From assembly GCF_900102265.1 (NCBI RefSeq), contig NZ_FNBH01000002.1, forward strand, positions 186,001-250,000: DNA of 64,000 nucleotides, read 5' to 3'. The translations under genes were made by a program, and so were the position numbers. Positions 53,438-61,888 of the stretch are shown here, in pieces. This DNA is from Epilithonimonas hungarica. GTDB taxonomy: Bacteria > Bacteroidota > Bacteroidia > Flavobacteriales > Weeksellaceae. Numbering within the stretch: the stretch's first letter is position 1; each line of letters starts with the position of its first letter. Below the pieces are notes generated by a model. The model was not told where the DNA came from. It did not search any database and saw only the letters and a list, made by a program, of their open reading frames with translations.

Positions 53438-55657
53438 ATGAAAAAAAAATTACTATTTTCAGTAGGGGTAATGTTCTCGGGAATGCTATTCTCACAGAAG
53501 AATTACTGGAAGCAGGTTTCAGCTGTTGACAACAGATCGGCTGTTTATGATAAAACTGCGACACCATCAAAGTATAAGCTATATAAGCTAAACGTAGATG
53601 AAATAAATGTTGATCTTGCAAAAGCGCCTAAACGTTTTTCCAACGATGAATCATTGGTACTAAAATTCCCGACAGCAGAAGGGAAACTAGTAGATTATGT
53701 AATCCAGGAAGCATCTGTTATGGATCCTGTCCTACAGGCAAAATATCCTAATCTAAAATCATATCTAGGATACGAAAAAGGCAACTCAGGGAGTTCTATC
53801 CGTTTCAGCGTATCTCCATATGATGGGGTCAATGTAATGTATTTCAATTCCGGAAAAACAGCTTATCTAGATGCTTATACACAGGATAAATCTACTTATA
53901 TGGTCTATAATCGTGAAGACCTTGGTCCTAATTTGGAAGGATTTATTTGTGGATATAAAAATTCTGATGAAGCTGTAGCAGATCCAACACCACAATCTTT
54001 GGTACAGGATGGGCAGTTCAGAAATTACCGTCTTGCATTAGCTACGACGATGGAATATTCTAGATACCATATCAATAGAGCCGGTTTAAGTGGTGGGACA
54101 ATAGCCCAAAAAAAGGAAGCTGTACTTGCCGCCATGAACACGACAATGACAAGGGTAAATGGGGTTTACGAAAAAACTATTTCCCTTACCATGACCATGA
54201 TCGCTAACAATGATGTTTTGCTTTCAATAGATGTTGATGCTTATGGTCCCGGTTTTACCAATAATGACGGCTATGCTCTTCTTGATGAAAATCAGGCGTT
54301 CATAGATGCAACAATTGGAAGTTCCGCATATGATATCGGACATATCTTCAGTACCGGAGGTGGAGGCGTTGCCCAGTTAAGATCACCATGTACGGCAAGC
54401 AAAGCTCGTGGTGTCACAGGTCGTTCCGCTCCTAGAACAGATGCTTTTGACATTGACTATGTCGCACACGAAATGGGACACCAGTGGGGAGCTCAACACA
54501 CTTTTGATAACTCTTGTGATAATAACAGAAGCGCAGCTACTTCTGTAGAGCCTGGTAGTGGTAGTACGATCATGGCCTATGCCGGTATATGCGCACCAAA
54601 TATTCAAAGTAATAGTGATGCTTACTTCCACGTAGTAAGCGTCAACCAAATGTATAGTAATATTACAACAGGTACTGGTTCAGGATGTGGAGTGAAAACA
54701 GCCAATAATAATCAAGTTCCTGTAATCCAAGCTTTGAACAATTATTCTATCCCTTACGGAACTGCATTTGTGTTAACAGGAACTGCCACTGACCCGGATG
54801 GAGATGCCTTGACTTACCTTTGGGAGCAGACCAACACAAGAAATACGACCACATCTACTGTGCCGACTGCGACACAAGCTTCAGGAGCTGTATTCAGATC
54901 TTATACGCCTACAGTATCTACTTCTCGCTATTTCCCTATGATGTCTGCGGTTGCAGCGGGAAATCTAGCACCAACCTGGGAAGTGATTCCAACTATCGAA
55001 AGAAATCTTAACTTCTCTCTTTTTGTAAATGACAACAAAGCAACAGGAAATCAGGCAGCTAGAGCCAACATGGTTGTTACCGTTGCTGGTACAGGACCTT
55101 TTAAAGTGACTTCACAATCTGCTGCAGCTAATTATAATGGAGGTTCTTCTCTTGCTGTAACTTGGGATGTGGCAGGTACTACAGCAGCACCTATCAATAC
55201 ACAAAATGTCCAGATCTTATTATCATCTGACAATGGATTGACCTATCCTACAGTTCTTGCAGAGAGCGTTCCAAATACAGGAACCGCCAACGTAATTCTT
55301 CCAAATGAAGATAATTCCAATGCGAGAATCATGGTAAAGGCCATTGACAATATTTATTTCGCTGTTAATGCTACGAGATTCAACATCAACAAAGTTCTTG
55401 CGGTTAATGAGTCCGCATTTGAAAAAGGATTCGCAATCTATCCAAACCCAGCCAAAGGAGAAGTAAACATCTCTCTAAACAAAGCTACAAAAGGTGCAAC
55501 TTACCAGATTGTTGACCTTTCTGGAAAATTAGTTTCAAACGGCTCTTTGGAAAATGAAAAAACCCAGGTGAATATCTCTAACTTGAAAACAGGAACTTAC
55601 AGAATTGTAATTTCCAATAACGGAGAAACTACTAGCAAAAACCTTATTGTTAAATAA
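53438..55657 (+). CDS. Reprolysin-like (M12B) zinc metalloprotease with T9SS sorting domain
   Basis: The 739-residue secreted protease has a signal peptide (GVMFSGMLFSQ), a propeptide-like region to about 185 and a metzincin catalytic domain (about 195-415). The zinc motif HEMGHQWGAQH (about 344-354) fits HExxHxxGxxH, and the Met-turn IMAYAGIC follows. An Ig-like region (PVIQALNNYSIPYGTAFVLTG, then NTQNVQILLSSDNG) precedes a type A sorting domain (AIYPNPAKGEVNISL to NLIVK). It is a T9SS-exported endopeptidase, probably for protein breakdown. It resembles the flavobacterial reprolysin-like proteases I know of at this length. Confidence 0.95.
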   Translation: MKKKLLFSVGVMFSGMLFSQKNYWKQVSAVDNRSAVYDKTATPSKYKLYKLNVDEINVDLAKAPKRFSNDESLVLKFPTAEGKLVDYVIQEASVMDPVLQAKYPNLKSYLGYEKGNSGSSIRFSVSPYDGVNVMYFNSGKTAYLDAYTQDKSTYMVYNREDLGPNLEGFICGYKNSDEAVADPTPQSLVQDGQFRNYRLALATTMEYSRYHINRAGLSGGTIAQKKEAVLAAMNTTMTRVNGVYEKTISLTMTMIANNDVLLSIDVDAYGPGFTNNDGYALLDENQAFIDATIGSSAYDIGHIFSTGGGGVAQLRSPCTASKARGVTGRSAPRTDAFDIDYVAHEMGHQWGAQHTFDNSCDNNRSAATSVEPGSGSTIMAYAGICAPNIQSNSDAYFHVVSVNQMYSNITTGTGSGCGVKTANNNQVPVIQALNNYSIPYGTAFVLTGTATDPDGDALTYLWEQTNTRNTTTSTVPTATQASGAVFRSYTPTVSTSRYFPMMSAVAAGNLAPTWEVIPTIERNLNFSLFVNDNKATGNQAARANMVVTVAGTGPFKVTSQSAAANYNGGSSLAVTWDVAGTTAAPINTQNVQILLSSDNGLTYPTVLAESVPNTGTANVILPNEDNSNARIMVKAIDNIYFAVNATRFNINKVLAVNESAFEKGFAIYPNPAKGEVNISLNKATKGATYQIVDLSGKLVSNGSLENEKTQVNISNLKTGTYRIVISNNGETTSKNLIVK

Positions 55658-55676
55658 GTAATGAAACTATGAAATT

Positions 55677-55710
55677 AAAAAACCAACTTCTTTTTGAAGT
55701 TGGTTTTTTT
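55677..55710 (+). terminator. Terminator between convergent M12B protease and OMP genes
   Basis: The 14-bp perfect stem AAAAAACCAACTTC (55677-55690) pairs with GAAGTTGGTTTTTT (55696-55709) around five T residues. Confidence 0.88.
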
Positions 55711-55739
55711 ATGTTTAAAAATCATCGGTCTAAATAAAA

Positions 55740-56330
55740 TTAGAATCCGTATTGCAATCCTATCTGGAAACCACTATTTCTTAGTTGCTTATCACTATTG
55801 TTCCAGCTTGTGGATCCATTCTTCTTGATATCAGTAAAACCAACGATATATCTAGCACCAATTGCCATATTATTAAATTTGAATCCTAATCCAATTCCTC
55901 CACTCAAATCTAGCTGATTGTAAGCATCCTTATCTTTTTCAATAATAGTTTTGCTATCACTTTCGTACTTATTCTTATTACCTACCAAAACTCCAAACTG
56001 AGGGCCTCCTTCCACGTAAAATTTAGGGATCAATTCGAACTGAAACATAATCGGCATCGCCACGTAATTAAGATTCAAAGTATGAGAAGTCTTTCCATTT
56101 TCATATTTCACTCCCATATTGTTATAGATCAGTTCCGGTTGGATACTAAGCAATGCATTAACCGGGGCATTCATATAAGCTCCTACATAAAAACCAATTT
56201 TAGAATTTTTATCTCCCCAACTATTTTCTTTACTAATTGTAGAAATATTGGCTCCTCCTTTTACCCCAAATGATTGCGAATAGGCAAAAGACATAACACT
56301 CAGCCCCAACAATCCAAAAATTTTCTTCAT
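55740..56330 (-). CDS. Outer membrane beta-barrel protein (PorT-like family), copy 1
   Basis: The 196-residue protein has a signal peptide (LLGLSVMSFAYSQ) and an eight-strand-type barrel with the repeated flavobacterial motif GVKGGANIST at the N-terminus, LSIQPELIYNNMG and a terminal GLQYGF. It is related to the next gene on the same strand, with GGPQFGVLVG matching GPEFGFLTS. The PorT/OmpA-like family (Pfam OMP_b-brl_2 type) has mostly unknown roles. A terminator separates the pair, so they may be independent units. Confidence 0.88.
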   Translation of the reverse strand: MKKIFGLLGLSVMSFAYSQSFGVKGGANISTISKENSWGDKNSKIGFYVGAYMNAPVNALLSIQPELIYNNMGVKYENGKTSHTLNLNYVAMPIMFQFELIPKFYVEGGPQFGVLVGNKNKYESDSKTIIEKDKDAYNQLDLSGGIGLGFKFNNMAIGARYIVGFTDIKKNGSTSWNNSDKQLRNSGFQIGLQYGF

Positions 56331-56374
56331 ATATAATTGTTTATGAATAACAAAAATATAAATTATGAAATAAA

Positions 56375-56399
56375 AAAAGACCGAATTGATCGGTCTTTT
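56375..56399 (-). terminator. Terminator between the two OMP paralogues
   Basis: AAAAGACCGA (56375-56384) pairs with TCGGTCTTTT (56390-56399) around a 5-base loop. It follows the upstream paralogue (minus strand) by 24 bases. Confidence 0.82.
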
Positions 56400-56423
56400 A
56401 GTAATATTTAATATTATGTAATA

Positions 56424-57104
56424 TTAGAATTTGAAATAAACTCCAGCTTGGAAAGTATTATTTCTGTTTTTGTTTCCATCATTCTGAAGAGAAGTATTAC
56501 CATCAGTATTACTATCTTTCTTATTAATATCCGTGAAACCTGCAACATATCTTGCATTAATACCAAAATTTGGTGTGATATCATATCCAAGTCCTAAAGC
56601 AGCTCCCATATTAAATCCTGAAAAAGAATCTTTCAAATCCTCAGATGTATTCGTTGAGGAATCCTCTGGAGAACCATTAACATAGGTTGTATTAATATCT
56701 TTTGCTTTTGCACTAGTTAAGAAACCGAATTCCGGACCTGCTTCTATATAGAATGCCGGCGTTGCTCTGAATTGAAACATGATCGGTACTGTAATATAAT
56801 CTAGATTTAGTTTTGCTGTTGATCTGGCTTCGTAAGTATTACCCAATACAGTTGCAGAATATGTATTACTAACTTTTGATCCCATCTGACTATACATAAC
56901 CTCTGGCTGGATACTGAACATCTCTGAAACCGGAATATTTGCAAAAACACCTCCTGCGAATCCTACTTTGGATTTTGCATCATCATATCCGTCATCTGAA
57001 ATTGATGCTACGTTAATCCCACCTTTTAAACCGAACTTTGGAGTAATCTGAGCAAATGCAAATGTTCCTGCTACAAGACCTAATCCTAAAAATAACTTTT
57101 TCAT
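56424..57104 (-). CDS. Outer membrane beta-barrel protein (PorT-like family), copy 2
   Basis: The 226-residue paralogue has a signal peptide (GLVAGTFAFAQ), then GLKGGINVASIS, FSIQPEVMYSQMGSK and a final AGVYFKF. It is longer than copy 1 mainly by a polar loop (about 145-165, Ser/Thr/Asp-rich), expected to be extracellular. The two probably arose by tandem duplication. The first 160 bases upstream (57105-57264) are AT-rich with no gene. Confidence 0.88.
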   Translation of the reverse strand: MKKLFLGLGLVAGTFAFAQITPKFGLKGGINVASISDDGYDDAKSKVGFAGGVFANIPVSEMFSIQPEVMYSQMGSKVSNTYSATVLGNTYEARSTAKLNLDYITVPIMFQFRATPAFYIEAGPEFGFLTSAKAKDINTTYVNGSPEDSSTNTSEDLKDSFSGFNMGAALGLGYDITPNFGINARYVAGFTDINKKDSNTDGNTSLQNDGNKNRNNTFQAGVYFKF

Positions 57105-57264
57105 AATTTCAAATTTTTAAATTTTTGTTTTACGAGATGGATACTTCCAAAATCTTTGCCAAAAATTAAAAATCCGATATCCACAAATGACCGCTACTTC
57201 ACAACAATCAAAACAAAACACTGAAAATAAACAAGTTATAAATTATATTCATTGAATAATAACA

Positions 57265-58311
57265 TTAATTAACATTGATGTTTTTATAGAAGTCCAGGGT
57301 CAAAATAATCTGTTCAACATTTAATTTTTGATCAAAAACACAAGACCCAATTCCATTTATCAATGAAAAATTGATATTCCCATCCTGATTTTTTTTGTCG
57401 TTGAACATCAGATCTATAATGGCCCCATTCTTAAATTCTGATATATCGATGTATGGGAAAAATCTCTGAATCTTAGATATAATTGTAGATGAAACTTCAA
57501 CGTCAATCAATCCGCACAGTAAAGCTAAATGCGTTTCACAAATCATTCCCAATGCAACTGCTTCCCCGTGAGGAATTAGATTTCCTTTTTTCAGAAATAG
57601 ACTTTCCACGGCATGACCAATCGTATGCCCGAAGTTGAGGATCTTACGAACATTTTCTTCTTTAAAGTCTTTTGTCACCACTTCATTCTTGATCTCCATA
57701 CTTCTGTTAATGAATGGCGCAATAGCTTCTGGCGTAATTTTGAATAATGAACTGAGGTCATTCCAATGATTAGAATCTGCTATCAATCCGTGTTTCAGCA
57801 TCTCTGCAAAACCGCTTCTCAATTCTTCAAACTTCAGGGTTTCTAAAAATTTTGGATAAAAGAAAATCGCTTCCGGCAATGCAAAAGTTCCAATGATATT
57901 TTTAAGATATTGATGGTCGATTCCTGTTTTTCCTCCTATTGATGCATCACACATCGACAGCAAAGTTGTGGGAACATTGATGAATTTGAAGCCTCTTTTA
58001 TAGGTCGAAGCAACAAAACCTCCCATATCAGTAATGACTCCGCCACCAAGATTGATGAGAAGCGATTTTCTGTCGGCTTCCATTTCTGAAAAGATCTCCC
58101 AAAGTTGAGTCGCTGTTTCTATGTTTTTATTTTCCTCGCCTGCTTCTATTTCGATGACCTCGAATGGCGCATCTGTTTCCAGATTAGGAAGCAGAATCGG
58201 AAGGCAATGGTCATGTGTATTCTCGTCCACCAAAATAAAAATCTTGCTTGGATCAATTTGGCTTATATATTCATTAAGACTTGTGAAATCTTTATCAAGT
58301 TCTTTTATCAT
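57265..58311 (-). CDS. aroB: 3-Dehydroquinate synthase
   Basis: AroB makes 3-dehydroquinate in the shikimate pathway for aromatic amino acids and menaquinone, using NAD+ and a divalent metal. The 348-residue protein has the NAD-binding GGGVITDMGGFVASTYKRG (about 89-107), the segment TTLLSMCDASIGGKTGID and metal ligands Glu in RSGFAEMLKHG and His in NFGHTIGHAVE and HGEAVALGM. It stands alone, as usual for scattered aro genes. Confidence 0.97.
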   Translation of the reverse strand: MIKELDKDFTSLNEYISQIDPSKIFILVDENTHDHCLPILLPNLETDAPFEVIEIEAGEENKNIETATQLWEIFSEMEADRKSLLINLGGGVITDMGGFVASTYKRGFKFINVPTTLLSMCDASIGGKTGIDHQYLKNIIGTFALPEAIFFYPKFLETLKFEELRSGFAEMLKHGLIADSNHWNDLSSLFKITPEAIAPFINRSMEIKNEVVTKDFKEENVRKILNFGHTIGHAVESLFLKKGNLIPHGEAVALGMICETHLALLCGLIDVEVSSTIISKIQRFFPYIDISEFKNGAIIDLMFNDKKNQDGNINFSLINGIGSCVFDQKLNVEQIILTLDFYKNINVN

Positions 58312-58420
58312 AACTCAAATTTTAACAAAAGTAAGAACAAAAAATAAGTATATAGATATCAGATGTTAGATATTAGACAACAATTCTCATAATAAATAAA
58401 AATCATTATTTTAAAAACAC

Positions 58421-58493
58421 AAATTGCCCGCAGCCGACTTGAGCAGAAATCCTTTTAACGCAACGCAGTGGAGTGAAAGATTGACTATGTCGA
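58421..58493. repeat. GC-richer intergenic segment, possible dispersed repeat
   Basis: The stretch TTGCCCGCAGCCGACTTGAG, followed by ...CCTTTTAACGCAACGCAGTGG, is much GC-richer than its surroundings and is non-coding. I recall similar sequences from flavobacterial intergenic regions. No second copy was found in the window. Confidence 0.4.
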
Positions 58494-58521
58494 ATAAAAA
58501 AAGAGAAGCAATCGCCTCTCT
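58494..58521 (-). terminator. Terminator after DUF4476 gene
   Basis: On the minus strand AGAGAGGC pairs with GCTTCTCT around GATT with one G-T pair, followed by a run of seven T residues. It lies right after the DUF4476 stop codon at 58527. Confidence 0.75.
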
Positions 58522-58526
58522 CTGAT

Positions 58527-59465
58527 CTATTGTTTTGAAATGTAATCCCGTAATTCCTGAGCCGAACTCTGAAATTGGAAAGCAGGATAGATCACAAAAT
58601 AATTGACAGGGTCCACACATCTTGAATAAGAATATTTTCCAATCTCTACTCTATCTTTATCGTAGGTCAAGGCCTCGAGAAGGGATTTTACCTGTTCAGA
58701 CGTCACCATGGCATTTCTTAGTTGCTGCTTGATGACAGAAACTTTATCATCTGCAAATTTGGTGTTTTTAACGACTTGCAAAAAGGCATTAAAACTCGCA
58801 CTATTCATCACGTTGCCATAGTGATTCCCTTGATTGCCATTGTAACCACCTTGATTACCTGTTCCGTAATAAGGATCCCATTGTCCAGAATTTCCATTGT
58901 TGTACGGAGAATTCCACATATCATCCCAAACATCACCATAATTACCATAAGCCTGGTTTTGAAGCTGATAAGTTCCCAGAAGATACAATCCGCGATTACT
59001 AAAGAAATCCAAGACCAATCTGGAATTGTTACGAACATTAACCCTTGTTCTATACAGCAGATATCCGTTTCCATAAACAGAAATTGGAACCAAACCCGGA
59101 ATGATATCAAAAAATCGATATTTTCCAGAAGAATTAGCCGACATCTGGTCGCCAACTTCCACAGTATAAAAACCTCGTTCGGGGATTCTTAAGAATATCT
59201 CCGCATAGCCGTAACCATAATTTTGATTCCAGTCGTAGCTTGGATTCGGTCTGTTGTTGGGAATATTATTGTTGTTATTCGGGTTACTTCTATAATTTGA
59301 ATTATCTAATGTTCCGCTTCCTCTTTTTCCAGATGTTTCTGGTCTACGAGTCTGCATTTCATTTTTAGAAGCTTCATTTTTCAACAGTTCACCGGCTTTT
59401 CCTGCTTCTTGAGCAAAAGCCACTAAACTTAAAAGAAAAACACAAGTAGTAAATATTTTTTTCAT
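58527..59465 (-). CDS. DUF4476 domain-containing secreted protein
   Basis: The 312-residue protein has a signal peptide (FLLSLVAFAQ) and an Asn/Pro/Arg-rich low-complexity linker (about 45-85). A beta-rich domain (about 85-160) has EIFLRIPERGFYTVEVGDQ and YRFFDIIPGLVPISVYGNG. A second Gly/Asn/Tyr-rich linker is followed by the C-terminal DUF4476 domain (about 222-312), recognised from FNAFLQVVKNTKFADDKVSV, TSEQVKSLLEAL and YSRCVDPVNYFVIYPAFQFQS. The function is unknown; the export signal and linkers suggest a cell-envelope location. Confidence 0.82.
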   Translation of the reverse strand: MKKIFTTCVFLLSLVAFAQEAGKAGELLKNEASKNEMQTRRPETSGKRGSGTLDNSNYRSNPNNNNNIPNNRPNPSYDWNQNYGYGYAEIFLRIPERGFYTVEVGDQMSANSSGKYRFFDIIPGLVPISVYGNGYLLYRTRVNVRNNSRLVLDFFSNRGLYLLGTYQLQNQAYGNYGDVWDDMWNSPYNNGNSGQWDPYYGTGNQGGYNGNQGNHYGNVMNSASFNAFLQVVKNTKFADDKVSVIKQQLRNAMVTSEQVKSLLEALTYDKDRVEIGKYSYSRCVDPVNYFVIYPAFQFQSSAQELRDYISKQ

Positions 59466-59586
59466 ATCTAATAGTTTATTTTATAATATCAAGTCTAATT
59501 CTACAAATATGCCAAATTATCAATTAAAATATCTATTTTGTCAAATAAAAATTCAAATCACTGAATATAAAGCAATTAAAAATAAA

Positions 59587-59612
59587 AAGAGAAGCAATTT
59601 GCTTCTCTTCCT
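59587..59612 (-). terminator. Terminator after lpdA
   Basis: AAGAGAAGCAA (59587-59597) is perfectly inverted at 59599-59609. On the minus strand T residues follow the stem. It lies 20 bases after the lpdA stop codon. Confidence 0.8.
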
Positions 59613-59630
59613 AAATATATTAAGTAAATC

Positions 59631-61034
59631 TTACATATGAATCGAACGCTTTCCAGTCGCATCCAAAGCGGCTTCTTTAACCGCTTCTGCATAAGTCGGG
59701 TGCGCGTGAGAACTTCTAGCTATATCTTCCGCACTTGCACGGAATTCCATTGCAATAACGCCTTCTGCAACTAAATCAGCAGCTCTGGCTCCAATCATAT
59801 GGAAACCAAGAACTTCATCTGTTTTTGCATCAGCAATGATTTTCACAAATCCGTCTGTATCTCCACTTGCACGGCTTCTTCCTAAAGCTCTCATTGGAAA
59901 ATTCCCCACTTTGTAATCTACACCATCAGCTTTCAGTTGCTCTTCCGTTTTACCAACACCAGCAACTTCCGGCCAAGTATAAACAACACCAGGAATCAAG
60001 TTATAATTGATGTGAGGTTTTTGTCCTGCCAAAATCTCAGCAACCAAAGTCCCTTCCTCTTCAGCCTTGTGCGCCAACATTGCACCTTTGATCACGTCAC
60101 CAATTGCGTAAATGTTAGAAACATTTGTTTGCAAATGGTCGTTGGTTTTCACTCTTCCTCTTTCGTCCAGTTCAACACCAGCTTTTTCCAATCCAAGTCC
60201 GTCTGTGTAAGGTCTTCTTCCTACAGAAACCAGAACATAATCACCTTCGAAGTTGACTTCTTCTCCTTTTTTGTTTTTAGCAGTTACTTTCACAGAATCT
60301 CCGTTTCTCTCAACAGCAGAAACCGCCGTAGAAAGTTCGAATTTCATTCCTTGTTTTCTAAGAACTTTTTGTAATTCTTTGGAAAGAGCACCATCCATTC
60401 CCGGGATAATTTTGTCCATAAACTCGACAACAGTTACCTGAGAACCTAATCTCAAATAAACCGAACCTAGCTCAAGACCGATAACACCACCACCAATAAC
60501 TACCAAATGTTTAGGAATTTCTTTCAAATTCAAGGCTTCTGTAGAAGTAATGATTCTTTCTTTATCTAAAGTAATGAAAGGTAAAGATGATGGTTTAGAA
60601 CCAGTTGCGATAATTGTATATTTTGAATCGATAGTTTCAGATGAACCATCGTTTTTCGTCACTTTGATTTGAGTGGCAGATTCGAAACTTCCAAGACCTT
60701 CAAAAACAGTGATCTTGTTTTTGTCCATCAGGAAGTTGATTCCTTTTGTTGTCTGCTCTACAACGCTATTTTTACGTTCAATCATTTTTGCCAGATCTAC
60801 TTTCGGCTCATTGATGATTATTCCGTAATCAGCAAACTCATGTTTTGCCTTTTCAAAATGTTCAGAACTGTCAAGCAAAGCTTTGGAAGGGATACAACCT
60901 ACGTTAAGGCAAGTTCCGCCCAAAGTAGGATATTTCTCAATAATTGCTGTTTTGAAACCCAATTGTGCAGCTCTGATGGCTGCTACATATCCGCCAGGAC
61001 CAGAACCGATAACGGTTACATCAAATTGACTCAT
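59631..61034 (-). CDS. lpdA: Dihydrolipoyl dehydrogenase
   Basis: The E3 subunit of 2-oxoacid dehydrogenase and glycine-cleavage complexes reoxidises dihydrolipoamide with NAD+. The ATG at 61034 gives 467 residues starting MSQFDVTVIGSGPGG, the normal form. A longer frame to 61166 only adds non-family residues and overlaps the divergent YggS gene. FAD-binding GSGPGG (10-15), redox-active Cys42/Cys47 in GGTCLNVGCIPS, NAD-binding VIGGGVIGLELG and the C-terminal active-site His/Glu in SSHAHPTYAEAV are intact. The other complex subunits are not in this window. Confidence 0.97.
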   Translation of the reverse strand: MSQFDVTVIGSGPGGYVAAIRAAQLGFKTAIIEKYPTLGGTCLNVGCIPSKALLDSSEHFEKAKHEFADYGIIINEPKVDLAKMIERKNSVVEQTTKGINFLMDKNKITVFEGLGSFESATQIKVTKNDGSSETIDSKYTIIATGSKPSSLPFITLDKERIITSTEALNLKEIPKHLVVIGGGVIGLELGSVYLRLGSQVTVVEFMDKIIPGMDGALSKELQKVLRKQGMKFELSTAVSAVERNGDSVKVTAKNKKGEEVNFEGDYVLVSVGRRPYTDGLGLEKAGVELDERGRVKTNDHLQTNVSNIYAIGDVIKGAMLAHKAEEEGTLVAEILAGQKPHINYNLIPGVVYTWPEVAGVGKTEEQLKADGVDYKVGNFPMRALGRSRASGDTDGFVKIIADAKTDEVLGFHMIGARAADLVAEGVIAMEFRASAEDIARSSHAHPTYAEAVKEAALDATGKRSIHM

Positions 61035-61067
61035 ATTTTTGTGATTATTATTCGAAAAAAATTTCCT

Positions 61068-61075
61068 CAAATTTA
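61068..61075 (-). promoter_or_regulatory. -7 promoter box TAAATTTG of lpdA
   Basis: On the minus strand TAAATTTG matches the Bacteroidota -7 consensus. It lies 33 bases before the lpdA ATG at 61034 and supports that start over the longer frame. The divergent YggS gene has TATTTTTG at 61125-61132. Confidence 0.55.
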
Positions 61076-61124
61076 CGAATTTTAGACCAATTCCGGAACT
61101 GATTTTCGTAAGATAATTAATGCC

Positions 61125-61132
61125 TATTTTTG
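61125..61132 (+). promoter_or_regulatory. -7 promoter box TATTTTTG of the YggS-family gene
   Basis: Matches TAnnTTTG, 27 bases before the ATG at 61160. It lies in the 125-base divergent region shared with lpdA. Confidence 0.5.
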
Positions 61133-61159
61133 CACAAGTTTTTCTAAATCTCATTAAAA

Positions 61160-61813
61160 ATGTCAATCGAACAAAATTATCAGGACATCCTTTCCCAGCT
61201 TCCTCAAAATGTAAAACTGGTTGCAGTTTCCAAAACCAATCCGGCAGAGAAAATCAAGAAAGTTTATGATTTGGGACAAAGAGCTTTTGGAGAAAACAAA
61301 GTTCAGGAATTATTGGAAAAACAGCCTGTTCTTCCCAATGATATTGAATGGCACTTGATAGGACACCTTCAAACTAATAAAGTCAAATATATTGCCGACT
61401 TCATTTCAATGATAGAAAGCATTGACAGCGAAAAGCTCTTGAAAGAAGTGGATAAAGAAGCTGCAAAAAACAATAGAAAAATCAATGTTTTGCTTCAAGT
61501 CAAAATTGCAAAAGAAGAGACAAAATTTGGTTTGACAGTTGGTGAAGCAAAAGAAATCTTCAATCAATATCTTGAAGGAAATTTCCCAAATATCGAAATC
61601 AAAGGATTGATGGGAATGGCGAGCTTTGTGGATGATGAAACTCAAATCCGTGAAGAATTTTATGTTTTGAAAAATCTATTTGATGACTTATCTCAACTGA
61701 AACCTTTGGAAACTCTTTCAATGGGAATGAGCGGTGATTTTCCTTTGGCCATCGAATGTGGCTCAAATTCTGTAAGGGTTGGTTCTGCGATATTCGGGGA
61801 AAGGAATTATTAG
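61160..61813 (+). CDS. YggS/PLPBP family pyridoxal phosphate homeostasis protein
   Basis: The 217-residue single-domain PLP-binding protein belongs to the alanine-racemase N-terminal fold type III. The PLP lysine is in KLVAVSKTNPAEKI (about Lys26), followed by GENKVQELLEK, WHLIGHLQTNKVKYI and the phosphate-binding C-terminal LSMGMSGDFPLAIECGSNSVRVGSAIFG. YggS proteins have no known catalytic reaction and keep free PLP and vitamin B6 pools balanced. It is slightly shorter than E. coli YggS, as usual in Bacteroidota. Confidence 0.95.
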   Translation: MSIEQNYQDILSQLPQNVKLVAVSKTNPAEKIKKVYDLGQRAFGENKVQELLEKQPVLPNDIEWHLIGHLQTNKVKYIADFISMIESIDSEKLLKEVDKEAAKNNRKINVLLQVKIAKEETKFGLTVGEAKEIFNQYLEGNFPNIEIKGLMGMASFVDDETQIREEFYVLKNLFDDLSQLKPLETLSMGMSGDFPLAIECGSNSVRVGSAIFGERNY

Positions 61814-61888
61814 CTGTTGGTTGTCAGTTGATAGTTGAGGTTTTGTCGGGCTGAGGCTCTCGAAGCCTTTCTAAAAAGTTAACTTCCT

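Noticed and set aside
61035-61166. A 44-residue N-terminal extension of dihydrolipoyl dehydrogenase
   Set aside because: It covers the lpdA promoter box and overlaps the divergent YggS gene; the family starts at MSQFDVTVIG.
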